Shown here piece by piece: positions 36,087 to 45,548 of a stretch of 64,000 bases of DNA; position 1 is the first letter of the stretch; the number at the start of each line of letters is the position of its first letter. The notes under the pieces were generated by a model that saw only the letters and a list, made by a program, of their open reading frames with translations, was not told the origin of the DNA and searched no databases. Source of the stretch: Mucilaginibacter boryungensis (lineage in GTDB: Bacteria; Bacteroidota; Bacteroidia; Sphingobacteriales; Sphingobacteriaceae); contig NZ_JADFFM010000001.1 in NCBI RefSeq assembly GCF_015221995.1, forward strand, positions 2,232,001 through 2,296,000. The letters run 5' to 3'. The position numbers were made by a program, and so were the translations under genes.

Positions 36087-38060
36087 ATGAAAATAATTTT
36101 ACTATTATTAACCCTTCTAACCGCCCCGGTAACCCTTTTAGCGCAAGACTTCGAGTTTGGACAATACAAACTGGATGAAATGGAAATGACCAGGTACGCT
36201 AAGGATACTTCTGCGCACGCGGTAGTACTTCATGAATTTGGCAAAACGTGGTTAAGCAGCGGCGACCGGATCCCCTTGATACATGAATATCATGCCAAAA
36301 TTAAAATATTCGACAGCCAGGCATTTAATCAGGGCACTATAGAGATACCTGTTTATAAAGCTGATAATGACCGGTTTGATGTAGTAAGCGACATTGTGGC
36401 CGTTACTTATTATAAAGATGATAACGGGTTGGTACAAAAGGCCGAACTTGACCCCAAAAAGATATTTACTGTACACCAGAACAAGTACCTGGATATTGTA
36501 AAATTCACGTTTCCTAATTTGTGCAAGGGTTGCGTTATCGAATATAAATATCATTTGGAAATGCCCCGTATATGGACTTTTAAAACCTGGGAATTTCAAG
36601 CTGATATCCCCAAAGTATATTCGGAATACGAAGCGCATTTACCCGCTGTTTATAACTACAATGTTTCGTTGCGCGGCCCCCTGAAACTCACCAAAAACAC
36701 TGCCGATCTTGAAAAAGATTGCTTTAGCCCGGGTGGCGGCGTAAAATGCGATTGTTCAAAAATGAATTTTATTATGGCTGATGTGCCTGCGTTTATTCCA
36801 GAGGAATACATGACCGCGCCGAAAAATTTCATCTCAGCTATATATTTTGAACTATCCGATTATACCGATCTGAATACCGGTGGTAAAATTAAAGTGGCCA
36901 AAGAGTGGAAAGATGTGGACTATGACATGAAACATGATGATGGCTTTGGCGGCCAGATTAAAAGAAGCAGTTTAATGAAGGAACGCACCCAAAGCGTTAT
37001 TGCAGGAAAAACTGACGAAATGGAAAAAGCAAAAGCGATTTATGATTTTGTGAAGAAAAATTACAAATGGGACGGCTTTTATGGCTGGCGAAGCGATGAT
37101 GGTATTAAGAAAGCATTAAACAATCATTCGGGCAGCGTGGCCGAAGTTAACTTGACATTAATAGCCGCTTTAAATGCCGCGGGGATCAACACCGAAGCCG
37201 TATTACTTTCTACCCGTGAACACGGGGTGGTAAATAAACTATACCCTGTTGAAACCGATTTTAACTATGTAGTGGCTAAAGCCAATATTGGCGGACAAAG
37301 TTACCTGCTTGATGCTACTGATCCATTATTACCATTTGGCCTTCTCCCTATGCGTTGCATGAACGATCAGGGCCGGGTAATGAGTATGGATAAGCCATCG
37401 TACTGGATAGACTTAGCGGCATCGCAAAAGAAATCCAGAACTTATGCCCTCGATTTAACCTTACAGGATGATGGCAAGATAAAAGGTACAATGATCAATT
37501 ATTCTACCGGTTACGAAGCTTTGGATAAACGCGCAGCCATTAAAAAATTCAACTCGGTTGATGAGTATGTTGAGGATTTTGATAACAAACTGAAAAAAAT
37601 AAAAATATTGAAATCAGAGGTCCGTAACCTGGACAGTTTGGACAAGCCTTTGATGGAAAAATATGATATTGAGATAGATGCCTATAAAGATTTAAACAAT
37701 AACCGCATCAGTTTCAATCCGTTCTTTATCGATTATATTACCGAAAACCCTTTTAAACTACAGGACCGTACATACCCCATTGACCGCGGCGCATTATTTG
37801 ATGACAGGTTTATGCTAACCTTGCATATTCCCCAACAACTTATGGTTGAAAGCCTGCCACAGGAGGTTGGCCTTACCATGCCGTTGAACGGTGGGCGTTT
37901 CCTGGTAAATTATGTAAAAACCGATGATGGCGTACAATTCTCGCACGTAACACAGTTCAACAAATCAGTATATTCGACAAGTGAATATCCTTACTTAAAA
38001 GAGATGTTCAACAAAATTATACAGGCCGGTACAGCTGAAATTATTTTTAAGAAGAAATAA
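36087..38060 (+). CDS. Exported DUF3857/transglutaminase-like protein lacking the catalytic Cys
   Basis: 657 residues with a signal peptide (LLLTLLTAPVTLLAQ). The N-terminal DUF3857-type beta domain (EYHAKIKIFD, VIEYKYHLEMPRIW) is followed by a transglutaminase-like core (about 300-420: AKAIYDFVKKNYKWDGFYG). Where active members have G-D-C, this has G-S-V (Val351), so the nucleophile is absent, although the later VETDFNYVVAKA and LLDATDPLLPFG blocks remain. It is likely a structural or binding paralogue of the next gene, whose ATG follows its stop with no gap. Periplasmic. Confidence 0.82.
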   Translation: MKIILLLLTLLTAPVTLLAQDFEFGQYKLDEMEMTRYAKDTSAHAVVLHEFGKTWLSSGDRIPLIHEYHAKIKIFDSQAFNQGTIEIPVYKADNDRFDVVSDIVAVTYYKDDNGLVQKAELDPKKIFTVHQNKYLDIVKFTFPNLCKGCVIEYKYHLEMPRIWTFKTWEFQADIPKVYSEYEAHLPAVYNYNVSLRGPLKLTKNTADLEKDCFSPGGGVKCDCSKMNFIMADVPAFIPEEYMTAPKNFISAIYFELSDYTDLNTGGKIKVAKEWKDVDYDMKHDDGFGGQIKRSSLMKERTQSVIAGKTDEMEKAKAIYDFVKKNYKWDGFYGWRSDDGIKKALNNHSGSVAEVNLTLIAALNAAGINTEAVLLSTREHGVVNKLYPVETDFNYVVAKANIGGQSYLLDATDPLLPFGLLPMRCMNDQGRVMSMDKPSYWIDLAASQKKSRTYALDLTLQDDGKIKGTMINYSTGYEALDKRAAIKKFNSVDEYVEDFDNKLKKIKILKSEVRNLDSLDKPLMEKYDIEIDAYKDLNNNRISFNPFFIDYITENPFKLQDRTYPIDRGALFDDRFMLTLHIPQQLMVESLPQEVGLTMPLNGGRFLVNYVKTDDGVQFSHVTQFNKSVYSTSEYPYLKEMFNKIIQAGTAEIIFKKK

Positions 38061-39971
38061 ATGAAAGGGCTTTTTTTAGTTGCAGGGGCATGTTTATTAT
38101 CGGCGATAGCCAGGGGCCAGCAAAATTATGATGCCACGCTTATACCAAAAGAGTTGTTAGCTTATTCCACAGCTGTGATCAGGAATTGTGATGAGCATAT
38201 GGAAGTAAAAGACCTGGATAATACCATTTATCATATTAAACAGGCCGTTACCATATTAAACAAAAACGGCGACAAGCACGCCGAAATGGCAATATGGCAC
38301 AATAAAAGTAACGTTATTAAAACCATTAAAGGCGCTATATATACTTCATCGGGCAAATTACTGAGTAAGTTTTCTGAAAAGGATTTTGAGGATGAAAGCG
38401 CTGCCAGCAATTCCTCGCTGTTCGAAGATTCAAGAGTTAAGCATTATCAACCTGCCATCATTGATTATCCTTATACGATTGAATTTGAATATGAATTGCG
38501 TTCTAAGCAAACACTAAACCTTTTTGACTGGCGACCCAACCCCGGCACGGGGGTAAGCGTGGAAAATAGCACGTTCACTTTTACCTGTAAGCCCGATTTT
38601 AATATCAGGTATAAAGAGATCAATACACCACATAAAGTAGTGAGAGGGACAAACCCGCAGGGCTTAAAAACTTATCAATGGCAATTAAGTAACTTAAAAT
38701 CGGTAAAGTACGAGCCATATAGCCCTAATCCCCAACAATACCTGACCACGGTAAAAATAGCGCCCGAAAAATTTAGCTATGAAGGTATTACCGGCTCATA
38801 CAGCAACTGGAAAGAACTGGGCAAATGGATATATGATAAATTATTGCTAAACCGCGATGCAGTGTCAGCCGAAACAGTTGACCATATTAAGGAAATCACT
38901 CGGGGTATAACCGATCCTAAATTAAAAGCTCAGAAGATATACGAGTATATGCAGCAGAAAACGCGCTATGTAAGCATACAGACAGGCATTGGGGGTTATC
39001 AGCCTTTTATGGCATCGGATGTGGACAGAACCGGCTACGGCGATTGCAAGGCACTGGTAAATTATACACACGCCTTATTGAAGACAGCTAATATCGACTC
39101 ATGGTATTGTGTGGTGAAGTCCGGATCGCGCAAGCAAAGTTTCCTCACCGATTTTGCCAGTATGGATCAGGGCGATCATGTGATATTGTGCCTGCCTTTT
39201 AAAAATGATACCACCTGGCTGGAATGTACCAGTCAGAAAATTCCTTTTGGTTATCTGGGCGATTTTACGGACGACCGCTGGGTATTAGCCTGTACACCGG
39301 AAGGCGGCAAGTTACTGCACACTCCGCATTATGCTACCGAGGCTAATATCACCCGCCGCAAAGCCGAATTTACAATTGATACGAAAGGTGAATTATCTGG
39401 CAATATGATAACCGAGTTTTGCGGAACCGATTACGACACACGCTATGAATTTATTGACGAGGCTTATACCGAACAGCTGAAAAGAATAAAAGAGGCCTAC
39501 CCTATTAATAACCTGGATATTGAGAAATTAGCTTTAAAAAAAGCCAGCAGTGCAAATGCGGTGACCACAGAGGCTATTACATTTAAAGCCCGCGAGTTTG
39601 CATCGCTTAACACCGATAAGTTTTATTTTAAAGTGAACCTTGCCAACCGGACAACCCACGTGCCCGACGAAATACGAAACAGGTTGACCGATGTTTATAT
39701 TAACCGGGGCTTTGTTGAGGATGACCAGATCAGCTATATATTACCCACGGGATACCGGCCGGATAAAGTGTTGATGAATAAAGAAGTGACCAAACCTTTC
39801 GGCAAATACACCATAAGCATGCACCTTGATGGAAACAAATTGGTATATAAAAGGCGTTTGCAGCTAAATGAAGGTACTTATGACAAGGATAGTTACCAGG
39901 ACCTGGTTGATTTTTACCAGGAGGTAGCCGATGCTGATACTTATCACATGACTTTAGTTAAACGTAACTGA
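38061..39971 (+). CDS. Exported DUF3857/transglutaminase-like protein with intact catalytic motif
   Basis: 636 residues, signal peptide (1-20, IARGQ). DUF3857 occupies about 40-230 (KHYQPAIIDYPYTIEFEYE), then a transglutaminase core with RYVSIQTGIGGYQPF and GYGDCKALVNY (Cys329), and DHVILCLPF holding the likely His; CTSQKIPFGYLGDF carries the third site. It is thus a candidate active cysteine enzyme (amide hydrolysis or cross-linking) in the periplasm. It directly abuts the Cys-less paralogue upstream, suggesting the two work together. Its 3' end overlaps the small membrane-protein gene on the other strand. Confidence 0.85.
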   Translation: MKGLFLVAGACLLSAIARGQQNYDATLIPKELLAYSTAVIRNCDEHMEVKDLDNTIYHIKQAVTILNKNGDKHAEMAIWHNKSNVIKTIKGAIYTSSGKLLSKFSEKDFEDESAASNSSLFEDSRVKHYQPAIIDYPYTIEFEYELRSKQTLNLFDWRPNPGTGVSVENSTFTFTCKPDFNIRYKEINTPHKVVRGTNPQGLKTYQWQLSNLKSVKYEPYSPNPQQYLTTVKIAPEKFSYEGITGSYSNWKELGKWIYDKLLLNRDAVSAETVDHIKEITRGITDPKLKAQKIYEYMQQKTRYVSIQTGIGGYQPFMASDVDRTGYGDCKALVNYTHALLKTANIDSWYCVVKSGSRKQSFLTDFASMDQGDHVILCLPFKNDTTWLECTSQKIPFGYLGDFTDDRWVLACTPEGGKLLHTPHYATEANITRRKAEFTIDTKGELSGNMITEFCGTDYDTRYEFIDEAYTEQLKRIKEAYPINNLDIEKLALKKASSANAVTTEAITFKAREFASLNTDKFYFKVNLANRTTHVPDEIRNRLTDVYINRGFVEDDQISYILPTGYRPDKVLMNKEVTKPFGKYTISMHLDGNKLVYKRRLQLNEGTYDKDSYQDLVDFYQEVADADTYHMTLVKRN

Positions 39972-40086
39972 AAATGATAATACCTAATATAATGCCTACA
40001 ATCATTACTATGTACAGCAACAATTCGTTTTGAGCGTAGCGCTTATATTTGGTCCAAAAGGAATAATCGGGTTTATTATCACTCAT
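39958..40086 (-). CDS. 42-residue single-pass membrane protein
   Basis: ATG at 40084-40086 and TAA at 39958-39960 give 42 residues. The N-terminal half is polar with aromatic and basic residues (DYSFWTKYKRYAQNE), followed by one strong membrane helix (LLLYIVMIVGIILGIIIF) and a two-to-three-residue tail. The clean soluble-then-helix layout, with positive residues on the cytoplasmic side, is typical of real small membrane proteins. It overlaps the end of the transglutaminase-like gene by 14 bp. Function unknown. Confidence 0.65.
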   Translation of the reverse strand: MSDNKPDYSFWTKYKRYAQNELLLYIVMIVGIILGIIIFSYV

Positions 40087-40112
40087 GCTACAAAAATATT
40101 AAATTAACCACT

Positions 40113-40865
40113 ATGAATGTGAATGAAGAACAGGAATTAAAAAAAGAATTTCAGCTGGAACGGATCATCCTTTTCAGCGATGCGGTTTTTGCCATTATAC
40201 TTACTATTATGGTAATAGAACTAAAATTACCTGAAGGCTTCCGCAGTGTTAGCAAGGAAGTTTTTTTGCATGAAATGAAAAACGTTAGCCTGCAGCTATT
40301 CGGTTATACCCTAAGCTTCTTTTTTGTAGCCATGTTTTGGACACGCCATGTACGCTTATTTGGCTTTGTTAAAGACTATGATAAAGGCCTGCTGGTTCAC
40401 AACCTGCTTTTCCTTTTCTGCATATCGTTGTTCCCTTTTGCTGTAAGTATGTTAGGTGGTTTTGCAAAACCAAGCAGTATACAAGGCCAATGGGGGTTTA
40501 ATATATATGTAATAACCATATTTTTGTGTTTGTTCATGTTCAGCTTTTTAGCGGGTTATCTGATGCGAAACAGTGAAAAGCTATGCTACACCCCTGCCGA
40601 GATGGAAAGGGAAATAAAATGGAAGGTGTTAAAGGCGCATAATTGGATAGCGCCCTTAATGTTAGCTGTTTTGTTTGGGATGAATATTGCAGGTGTGCCG
40701 CCCCAGTATTTTGTATACACCATGGCCGTTTATGGCGTAGTAACCAGCCGGGTAAGCAAATATTACTATCCTAAAACCCTGGCCGATAATAAACCATTTA
40801 TACTGCGGATGTTCGCGAGCAGGCAAAAAAAATCCCGCAGGGCAAAGTTGCCTGCGGGAGAATAA
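40113..40865 (+). CDS. TMEM175/DUF1211-family potassium channel-like protein
   Basis: 250 residues with about six hydrophobic segments. The first helix carries the family signature RIILFSDAVFAIILTI (RxxxFSD), which lines the pore in characterised TMEM175 channels. Bacterial members have one such six-helix unit and assemble as tetramers; here that is by analogy. The C-terminal tail is basic (RQKKSRRAK). Its last codons lie within the terminator of the convergent DUF4199 gene. Confidence 0.88.
   Translation: MNVNEEQELKKEFQLERIILFSDAVFAIILTIMVIELKLPEGFRSVSKEVFLHEMKNVSLQLFGYTLSFFFVAMFWTRHVRLFGFVKDYDKGLLVHNLLFLFCISLFPFAVSMLGGFAKPSSIQGQWGFNIYVITIFLCLFMFSFLAGYLMRNSEKLCYTPAEMEREIKWKVLKAHNWIAPLMLAVLFGMNIAGVPPQYFVYTMAVYGVVTSRVSKYYYPKTLADNKPFILRMFASRQKKSRRAKLPAGE
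40825..40858 (-). terminator. Terminator of the BatA/DUF4199 operon, inside the TMEM175 coding end
   Basis: On the minus strand CCCGCAGG and CCTGCGGG form an 8-bp stem around a 9-nt loop, followed by AT8. It serves the gene at 40885. It lies wholly within the last codons of the convergent TMEM175 gene. Confidence 0.82.
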
Positions 40866-40884
40866 TATTTTCTGTTAAGTGTTG

Positions 40885-41445
40885 TTATACCGTTGCGTCG
40901 GTTGGTGCTACATAAGCTTCGCCGTCAAACGGAGGTGGATCTTTTTTAACAATAGCTGCAGTAATTAAGCTGATAATGGCTCCCGAAATAGCCGATCCAA
41001 CAGCTGCAAAAAATGAAATCATAGCCGGACCCATAACTTTGGAAGACATTTTCATGCCTTGTTCAATTTGCTCGTCGGTCATACCTTTTTCTGCCATTTT
41101 AGCGCGTTGGGCCTCCATGGCTTGAGTAATAAAATCAGGGTTGATATACGATACGTAGATAAACATAAAAATAGCGCCTAATATCCCTGCAAATAAGGCT
41201 ACCCTAAATCCTGTAGAAAAAGCCTGTCCAAAGGTTATGCTTCCGCCAAGTACCTGCCTGTATTCAATTTGGGCTAATATGATAAAAGCAATGAAAGGCA
41301 AAAGAGATAAATACCTGGCAGGTGAATCCTGGGCGATATTCAAAAACTGGTAAGCTAAAGTTAAAACGATAGATACCCCGGTGGCTATCAAAGCCCACTT
41401 TGTAGCTACCTTAGTGGGATTAGGTTTGGGTGCAAATGGATCCAT
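40885..41445 (-). CDS. DUF4199 membrane protein
   Basis: 186 residues, four hydrophobic segments (about 18-36, 46-60, 75-105, 140-165). GGSITFGQAFSTGFRVALFAG and the Met-rich amphipathic loop (MEAQRAKMAEKGMTDEQIEQGM) are typical of DUF4199 proteins, which are common in Bacteroidota and of unknown function. It is the last of four leftward genes after the BatA-like protein, the dihydroorotase-like protein and an acidic unknown, and ends at a terminator. Confidence 0.85.
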   Translation of the reverse strand: MDPFAPKPNPTKVATKWALIATGVSIVLTLAYQFLNIAQDSPARYLSLLPFIAFIILAQIEYRQVLGGSITFGQAFSTGFRVALFAGILGAIFMFIYVSYINPDFITQAMEAQRAKMAEKGMTDEQIEQGMKMSSKVMGPAMISFFAAVGSAISGAIISLITAAIVKKDPPPFDGEAYVAPTDATV

Positions 41446-41475
41446 AATTGTTTTGTTTAGTGTTTTTAGTGTGAT

Positions 41476-42144
41476 TTATTTAAAGTTAGTTAAAATTCCA
41501 TAAACCGCCATATCAAAATCTTTTTCCACTGCATTATCGGCAACAGCCTTTTCGGTCTCGCCCGAGGCTTCGGGGTTTTGGAAAAACGCCATCATCGGGT
41601 AAAACAAATCCTTTAATTCCGCGTCAGCAGGTAATTTTTTAACAACCTTATTTATTTCAGACAGCGGGCTTTCCATCAATATTTGATTCTCTATCACAGG
41701 TTCGTAAATGCTATACTCGTCCTGGAACTCGTCGTCATCAACCAGTAAAAACTCTTTAAGGTAATCTTCCAGTTCGGGTTCAATATCTTCATCAATACAC
41801 TCGGTAAGGTACAGCAGCAGGTTTAGCAGCTCTGTACCACGGTCAAGCGTATCTTCTTCAATTTGCTCCCATTCTTCACTTTCCAGGTAATCGTCTTCCA
41901 ACTTTATGGCATCAGCGCTAAAAAAGTTGATCATCAGCAGATCAAAGAATATCTCGCGCAGGCCTTCCAGGGCTGGCTCATCATTAAACACAGCGTCCAT
42001 ATCGTCTACTTTCTCCAGAAACGGTTTATCTGTTGAAAATACCGCTATCAGCTTATCAATAAATGGCGTGGCGTTAAAACTGCCATATTTAGAAAACGCG
42101 CTTAGCGACTCGCCAATGGCAGCCTGTATTTTTGGATCGATCAT
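41476..42144 (-). CDS. Acidic helical protein of unknown function
   Basis: 222 residues, strongly acidic (DIEPELEDYLKEFLLVDDDEFQDE), predominantly helical by composition, without a signal or membrane segment. It resembles no family I can name. It lies 11 bp after the dihydroorotase-like gene and 30 bp before DUF4199, so it belongs to that operon, and it may be a soluble partner of the operon's membrane proteins. Confidence 0.75.
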   Translation of the reverse strand: MIDPKIQAAIGESLSAFSKYGSFNATPFIDKLIAVFSTDKPFLEKVDDMDAVFNDEPALEGLREIFFDLLMINFFSADAIKLEDDYLESEEWEQIEEDTLDRGTELLNLLLYLTECIDEDIEPELEDYLKEFLLVDDDEFQDEYSIYEPVIENQILMESPLSEINKVVKKLPADAELKDLFYPMMAFFQNPEASGETEKAVADNAVEKDFDMAVYGILTNFK

Positions 42145-42155
42145 ATTTTGCTGTA

Positions 42156-43406
42156 TTAGAATTTAAATACCTGATTGTTATTGCAGGTTAACAATACTTT
42201 TCCTGTAAGGTTTTGCCCTATAAAGGGCGAGTTATATGATTTTGACCGGTTATTCTGTTTAGTGAATTCCCATTCAGCTTGTGTATCAAATACCACCATA
42301 TTGGCCTTTTGCCCTTCGATAATAGCCGGTATGGCCAACTTCAATAACTTACGTGGGTTAATGGCCATCTGTTGCACCAGTTTATCCGTACTCAATCCCG
42401 ACCTCAGCGCCAGGGCAAAAGCAGTTTGCAGACCGATGATGCCATATTCCGCAATCTCAAATTCTACATCCTTAAACTCTACCTCATGCGGTGTATGCTG
42501 CGATACAATAGCGTCAATGGTGTCGTCGTTTAAGCCGACTATCAGCGCGTCTACATCGCTTTGTGTACGCAATGGTGGCTTCACTTTATATTGACTATCA
42601 AAACCCATCAGAGCCTCGTCTGTCAAACTTAAATGATGCGCCGCCACATCGCAGGTTACTTTTAAACCTTTTTGCTTAGCATCGCGGATCAGTTCAACCG
42701 AACGCTTAGTTGATATCGTACTGAAATGTATGGATGATTCCGTATATTCTGCCAGGTAAAGGTCACGGGCTATCATTAGCTCCTCGGCCAGAGATGGGAT
42801 ACCTTTCATACCCAGCATAGTGCTTACTTCTCCTTCGTGTACTTTTGCCTTACCGGCAATTGCGGTGTCTTCCGGATAAGAAAACACCAGGCCGTCAAAC
42901 CCCTGGGCATACAAAAGCGCGCGTTCCATCAGGCCTGCATCCTGTACCGGGCGGTTACCGTCGGTAAAAGCTTTAGCGCCGCTCAGGTGCATATCGTACA
43001 TTTCAGCAAGGTCTTTACCTTCGCGTTTATGCGATATGGTGCCTAAAGGATAAACATCAACAAGATTATTTTTGGCTTTATTCACCAGATATTCTACTTC
43101 GGTTTTTGAATGTACCGGATTTGAATTAGGCATTAATGCCAACCCTGTAAAACCACCTGCGGCCGCGGCTTTTGTTCCGGTTTGCAGGTCTTCTTTGGTT
43201 TCCAACCCTAATTCTCCAATATTACAGTTCAGATCAAAAAAGCCTGGCGATACATATTTGCCTTTAGCATCGAACACCTCATAGTCGCTGGTAATACCCG
43301 CTGCTATTTTGGCAATAACGCCTTTTTCAATTAAAATATCGGCCTTTTTCTGATGGAATGGAGAGTTGGGATCAATAATAGTGGCAGAAGTGATAAGCAA
43401 ATTCAT
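42156..43406 (-). CDS. Dihydroorotase-like protein lacking the metal-binding residues
   Basis: 416 residues from the ATG at 43406, aligning end to end with class I dihydroorotases (AGGFTGLALMPNSNP, EGEVS, KVKPPLR, GIIGLQTAFALAL, SPFIGQNLTGKV). The zinc ligands are replaced: the HxH motif is N60-C-N62, the later His sites are Tyr177 and Thr230, and the catalytic Asp before HxPH is Gln303. It is therefore unlikely to be a normal dihydroorotase. Inactive dihydroorotase homologues elsewhere act as structural partners of aspartate transcarbamoylase (PyrB); that role here is a guess. It follows the BatA-like gene by 30 bp. Confidence 0.85.
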   Translation of the reverse strand: MNLLITSATIIDPNSPFHQKKADILIEKGVIAKIAAGITSDYEVFDAKGKYVSPGFFDLNCNIGELGLETKEDLQTGTKAAAAGGFTGLALMPNSNPVHSKTEVEYLVNKAKNNLVDVYPLGTISHKREGKDLAEMYDMHLSGAKAFTDGNRPVQDAGLMERALLYAQGFDGLVFSYPEDTAIAGKAKVHEGEVSTMLGMKGIPSLAEELMIARDLYLAEYTESSIHFSTISTKRSVELIRDAKQKGLKVTCDVAAHHLSLTDEALMGFDSQYKVKPPLRTQSDVDALIVGLNDDTIDAIVSQHTPHEVEFKDVEFEIAEYGIIGLQTAFALALRSGLSTDKLVQQMAINPRKLLKLAIPAIIEGQKANMVVFDTQAEWEFTKQNNRSKSYNSPFIGQNLTGKVLLTCNNNQVFKF

Positions 43407-43436
43407 AGTGGTTGCTTTATAGTGCAAATGTAGCAA

Positions 43437-45485
43437 TTATACTGTTACAGTGGCGCGCCGGCCATCAACTTTGTAAAACCGCACCAACAATATTTCGGCA
43501 GCTACAAATAACAAAGCTAAAATTATACATAACTTCCATAATTGCAGTCCAAGGTTAATGCTATTCAGTTCTGACTTTAATGATGGGGTAGCCGCGTTCA
43601 GAAAATGCCCTTTAGGCGCCATGTTTTTAAGGTCGGCCGCGGTTAAATAGGTCAGGTCCGATTCTTTACGGTTATCGTTAAATGCAATCACACTTAATAT
43701 TTCGTCCTGTTTTTTCAGTTCATAAATACCGGTTTCCTTCAATTGGTCTGATAAAAATAAAAGGGTGCTCCCCTCCTGCTGGCGCGCATCGGGAATAATG
43801 CTGGTATGGCCGTCAGTCAGTTTTAATACCTGTTTTTCATTTAATTGAATAGTCGGTGCTTCAATAGTTTCATCCTGCCCCAGCGTATAAAACAAAGGCT
43901 GATCGTGCCCGCTTAACAAGCCCACCCTAAACAGTATGGGCAATAGCATGGCATGACGCGGCAGGTTGCTAAAATCTTCATCTAAAGCTACTGCGGCAAC
44001 ATATACCTGCCCACGGCCACTTTTGTAAGCAGAAAAGAACGGCTGGTTACCCGGCAGGGCCAGAAGGGTTTCGCTTACACCACGTGCGGGTGCATGCATT
44101 TGATAATATTTTTTTACAACCGGTAAATCGGGGTTATCGGGTAATTGCTCAAACACACTTTTAAACACCTTGCTTTGTATATTTATTGCCGATACTTTAG
44201 TTGTTTCGTTAACCAGTTTTTCAGGATAAGCGGCATTCAGCGGCTGCAATAAGGCCTGGTAGGTTTTTACATCTTCATCTGCCGATTGAAATACCAGCAG
44301 CGAACCACCTTTATTTACATAATTTTTTAATTGCTGGGCCAATCCCGCCGAAATAGATCTGATATCGCTTAGCACAATAAGCGGATAACCTGCAAGACTG
44401 CCATAATCCACATTACCATCCTGCGTGTTAGTGGTTACAAAAAACTTATCAGTTGTAAATGCGGCTTTCAAAAATACATTGCTTGCGCCCCCGTTTATCA
44501 GCAGTACCGGCATTTGGTTCTTTACGTTAAATGTAAAGTAAAATTGATTGTCGAATGTAACAGGGTTATCCTGTAAAGATAATTCGCATCGCTGCCAGCC
44601 GGCTTGCAAGCCCGAGAAAGACAAGGTATCGTTTTGCACTTCGCGCGGGCCAAGGCTAAAGCTGCCCAGCGCTTTTTGCATTTTGTTAATGGTAAGTTTA
44701 AGCGGTACACGTTCAGCTTTTTCATCAGCATAGTTATGCAGGCGCACTACCAGCTTTTCGTTCTCATCCGGCCGGTGAACGGCGCTCAGCAACCAAACCG
44801 AATCTACTGCCACATTGGGCAATTTATTAGCTTTTAGTTGTACCAGGTTCAATGCTATGCCCGAATCGGCTTTTATGGCCGATCGCTGGCCCATATTGTT
44901 TTGATAATCCGACAGGATATAAATAGAGGCAGTGCCTGATTGAGACTTGATTAAACTTTGCTGACGATTTACGATTTGCTGTAAGTCACGGCTTTGCGGA
45001 CTGATCTTTACGGCATCAACCGCGTCATTAAACTCATCGCGGTTAAGCAGGCGCTGATGTTTACCTTCAAAGTCCTGGGTAAGTAGCTGAAACCGATCGT
45101 TGATACCATAGGTAGCGGCAATTTCTTTGGCATGATGTTTCGCTTCATCAAGTAACGAGCCTTCCTTACTCAGCGTCTGCATCGAGTAAGAATTATCTAC
45201 AAACACACTTACTATTTGCTGCTTACCAACCGGTGCCGCATTATTTGCCGGAATAAACGGTTTGGCGAATGCCAATACTAAAAATAATAACGACAATAAA
45301 CGCGCGGCCAGTATCAGGCGCTCTTTTAGGTTTCTGCGCGAAGCCTGCTGTTCCTGCAGTTCCTTTAAAAACTGCACGTTGCTGAAATACACCTTTTGGT
45401 AACGCCTGAAGTTGAATAAATGCACAATTACAGGGATGGCCAAAGTGGTCAGTGCAAACAGAAAACCCGGATATAGAAAGTGCAT
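43437..45485 (-). CDS. BatA-like membrane protein with VWA domain
   Basis: 682 residues from the ATG at 45485. An N-terminal BatA (aerotolerance regulator) domain has two helices around RRYQKVYFSNVQFLKEL. A von Willebrand A-like domain follows with the MIDAS motif DNSYSM, then beta-sandwich regions, a class I glutamine-amidotransferase-like fold (YPLIVLSDIRSI, YVNKGGSLLVFQ, about 370-430) and a C-terminal membrane helix. It probably faces the periplasm as a protein-interaction platform. It heads a four-gene leftward operon and is divergent from the DUF72 gene. Confidence 0.85.
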   Translation of the reverse strand: MHFLYPGFLFALTTLAIPVIVHLFNFRRYQKVYFSNVQFLKELQEQQASRRNLKERLILAARLLSLLFLVLAFAKPFIPANNAAPVGKQQIVSVFVDNSYSMQTLSKEGSLLDEAKHHAKEIAATYGINDRFQLLTQDFEGKHQRLLNRDEFNDAVDAVKISPQSRDLQQIVNRQQSLIKSQSGTASIYILSDYQNNMGQRSAIKADSGIALNLVQLKANKLPNVAVDSVWLLSAVHRPDENEKLVVRLHNYADEKAERVPLKLTINKMQKALGSFSLGPREVQNDTLSFSGLQAGWQRCELSLQDNPVTFDNQFYFTFNVKNQMPVLLINGGASNVFLKAAFTTDKFFVTTNTQDGNVDYGSLAGYPLIVLSDIRSISAGLAQQLKNYVNKGGSLLVFQSADEDVKTYQALLQPLNAAYPEKLVNETTKVSAINIQSKVFKSVFEQLPDNPDLPVVKKYYQMHAPARGVSETLLALPGNQPFFSAYKSGRGQVYVAAVALDEDFSNLPRHAMLLPILFRVGLLSGHDQPLFYTLGQDETIEAPTIQLNEKQVLKLTDGHTSIIPDARQQEGSTLLFLSDQLKETGIYELKKQDEILSVIAFNDNRKESDLTYLTAADLKNMAPKGHFLNAATPSLKSELNSINLGLQLWKLCIILALLFVAAEILLVRFYKVDGRRATVTV

Positions 45486-45548
45486 ATACAAATATGTAAA
45501 AAACAATTTCTACAAATCTGTATTATTTTTAAAACAAACGCATTTATT

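Noticed and set aside
42156..43406. Annotating this simply as dihydroorotase PyrC
   Set aside because: The zinc ligands and catalytic Asp are replaced, so the catalytic function is not supported despite overall similarity.
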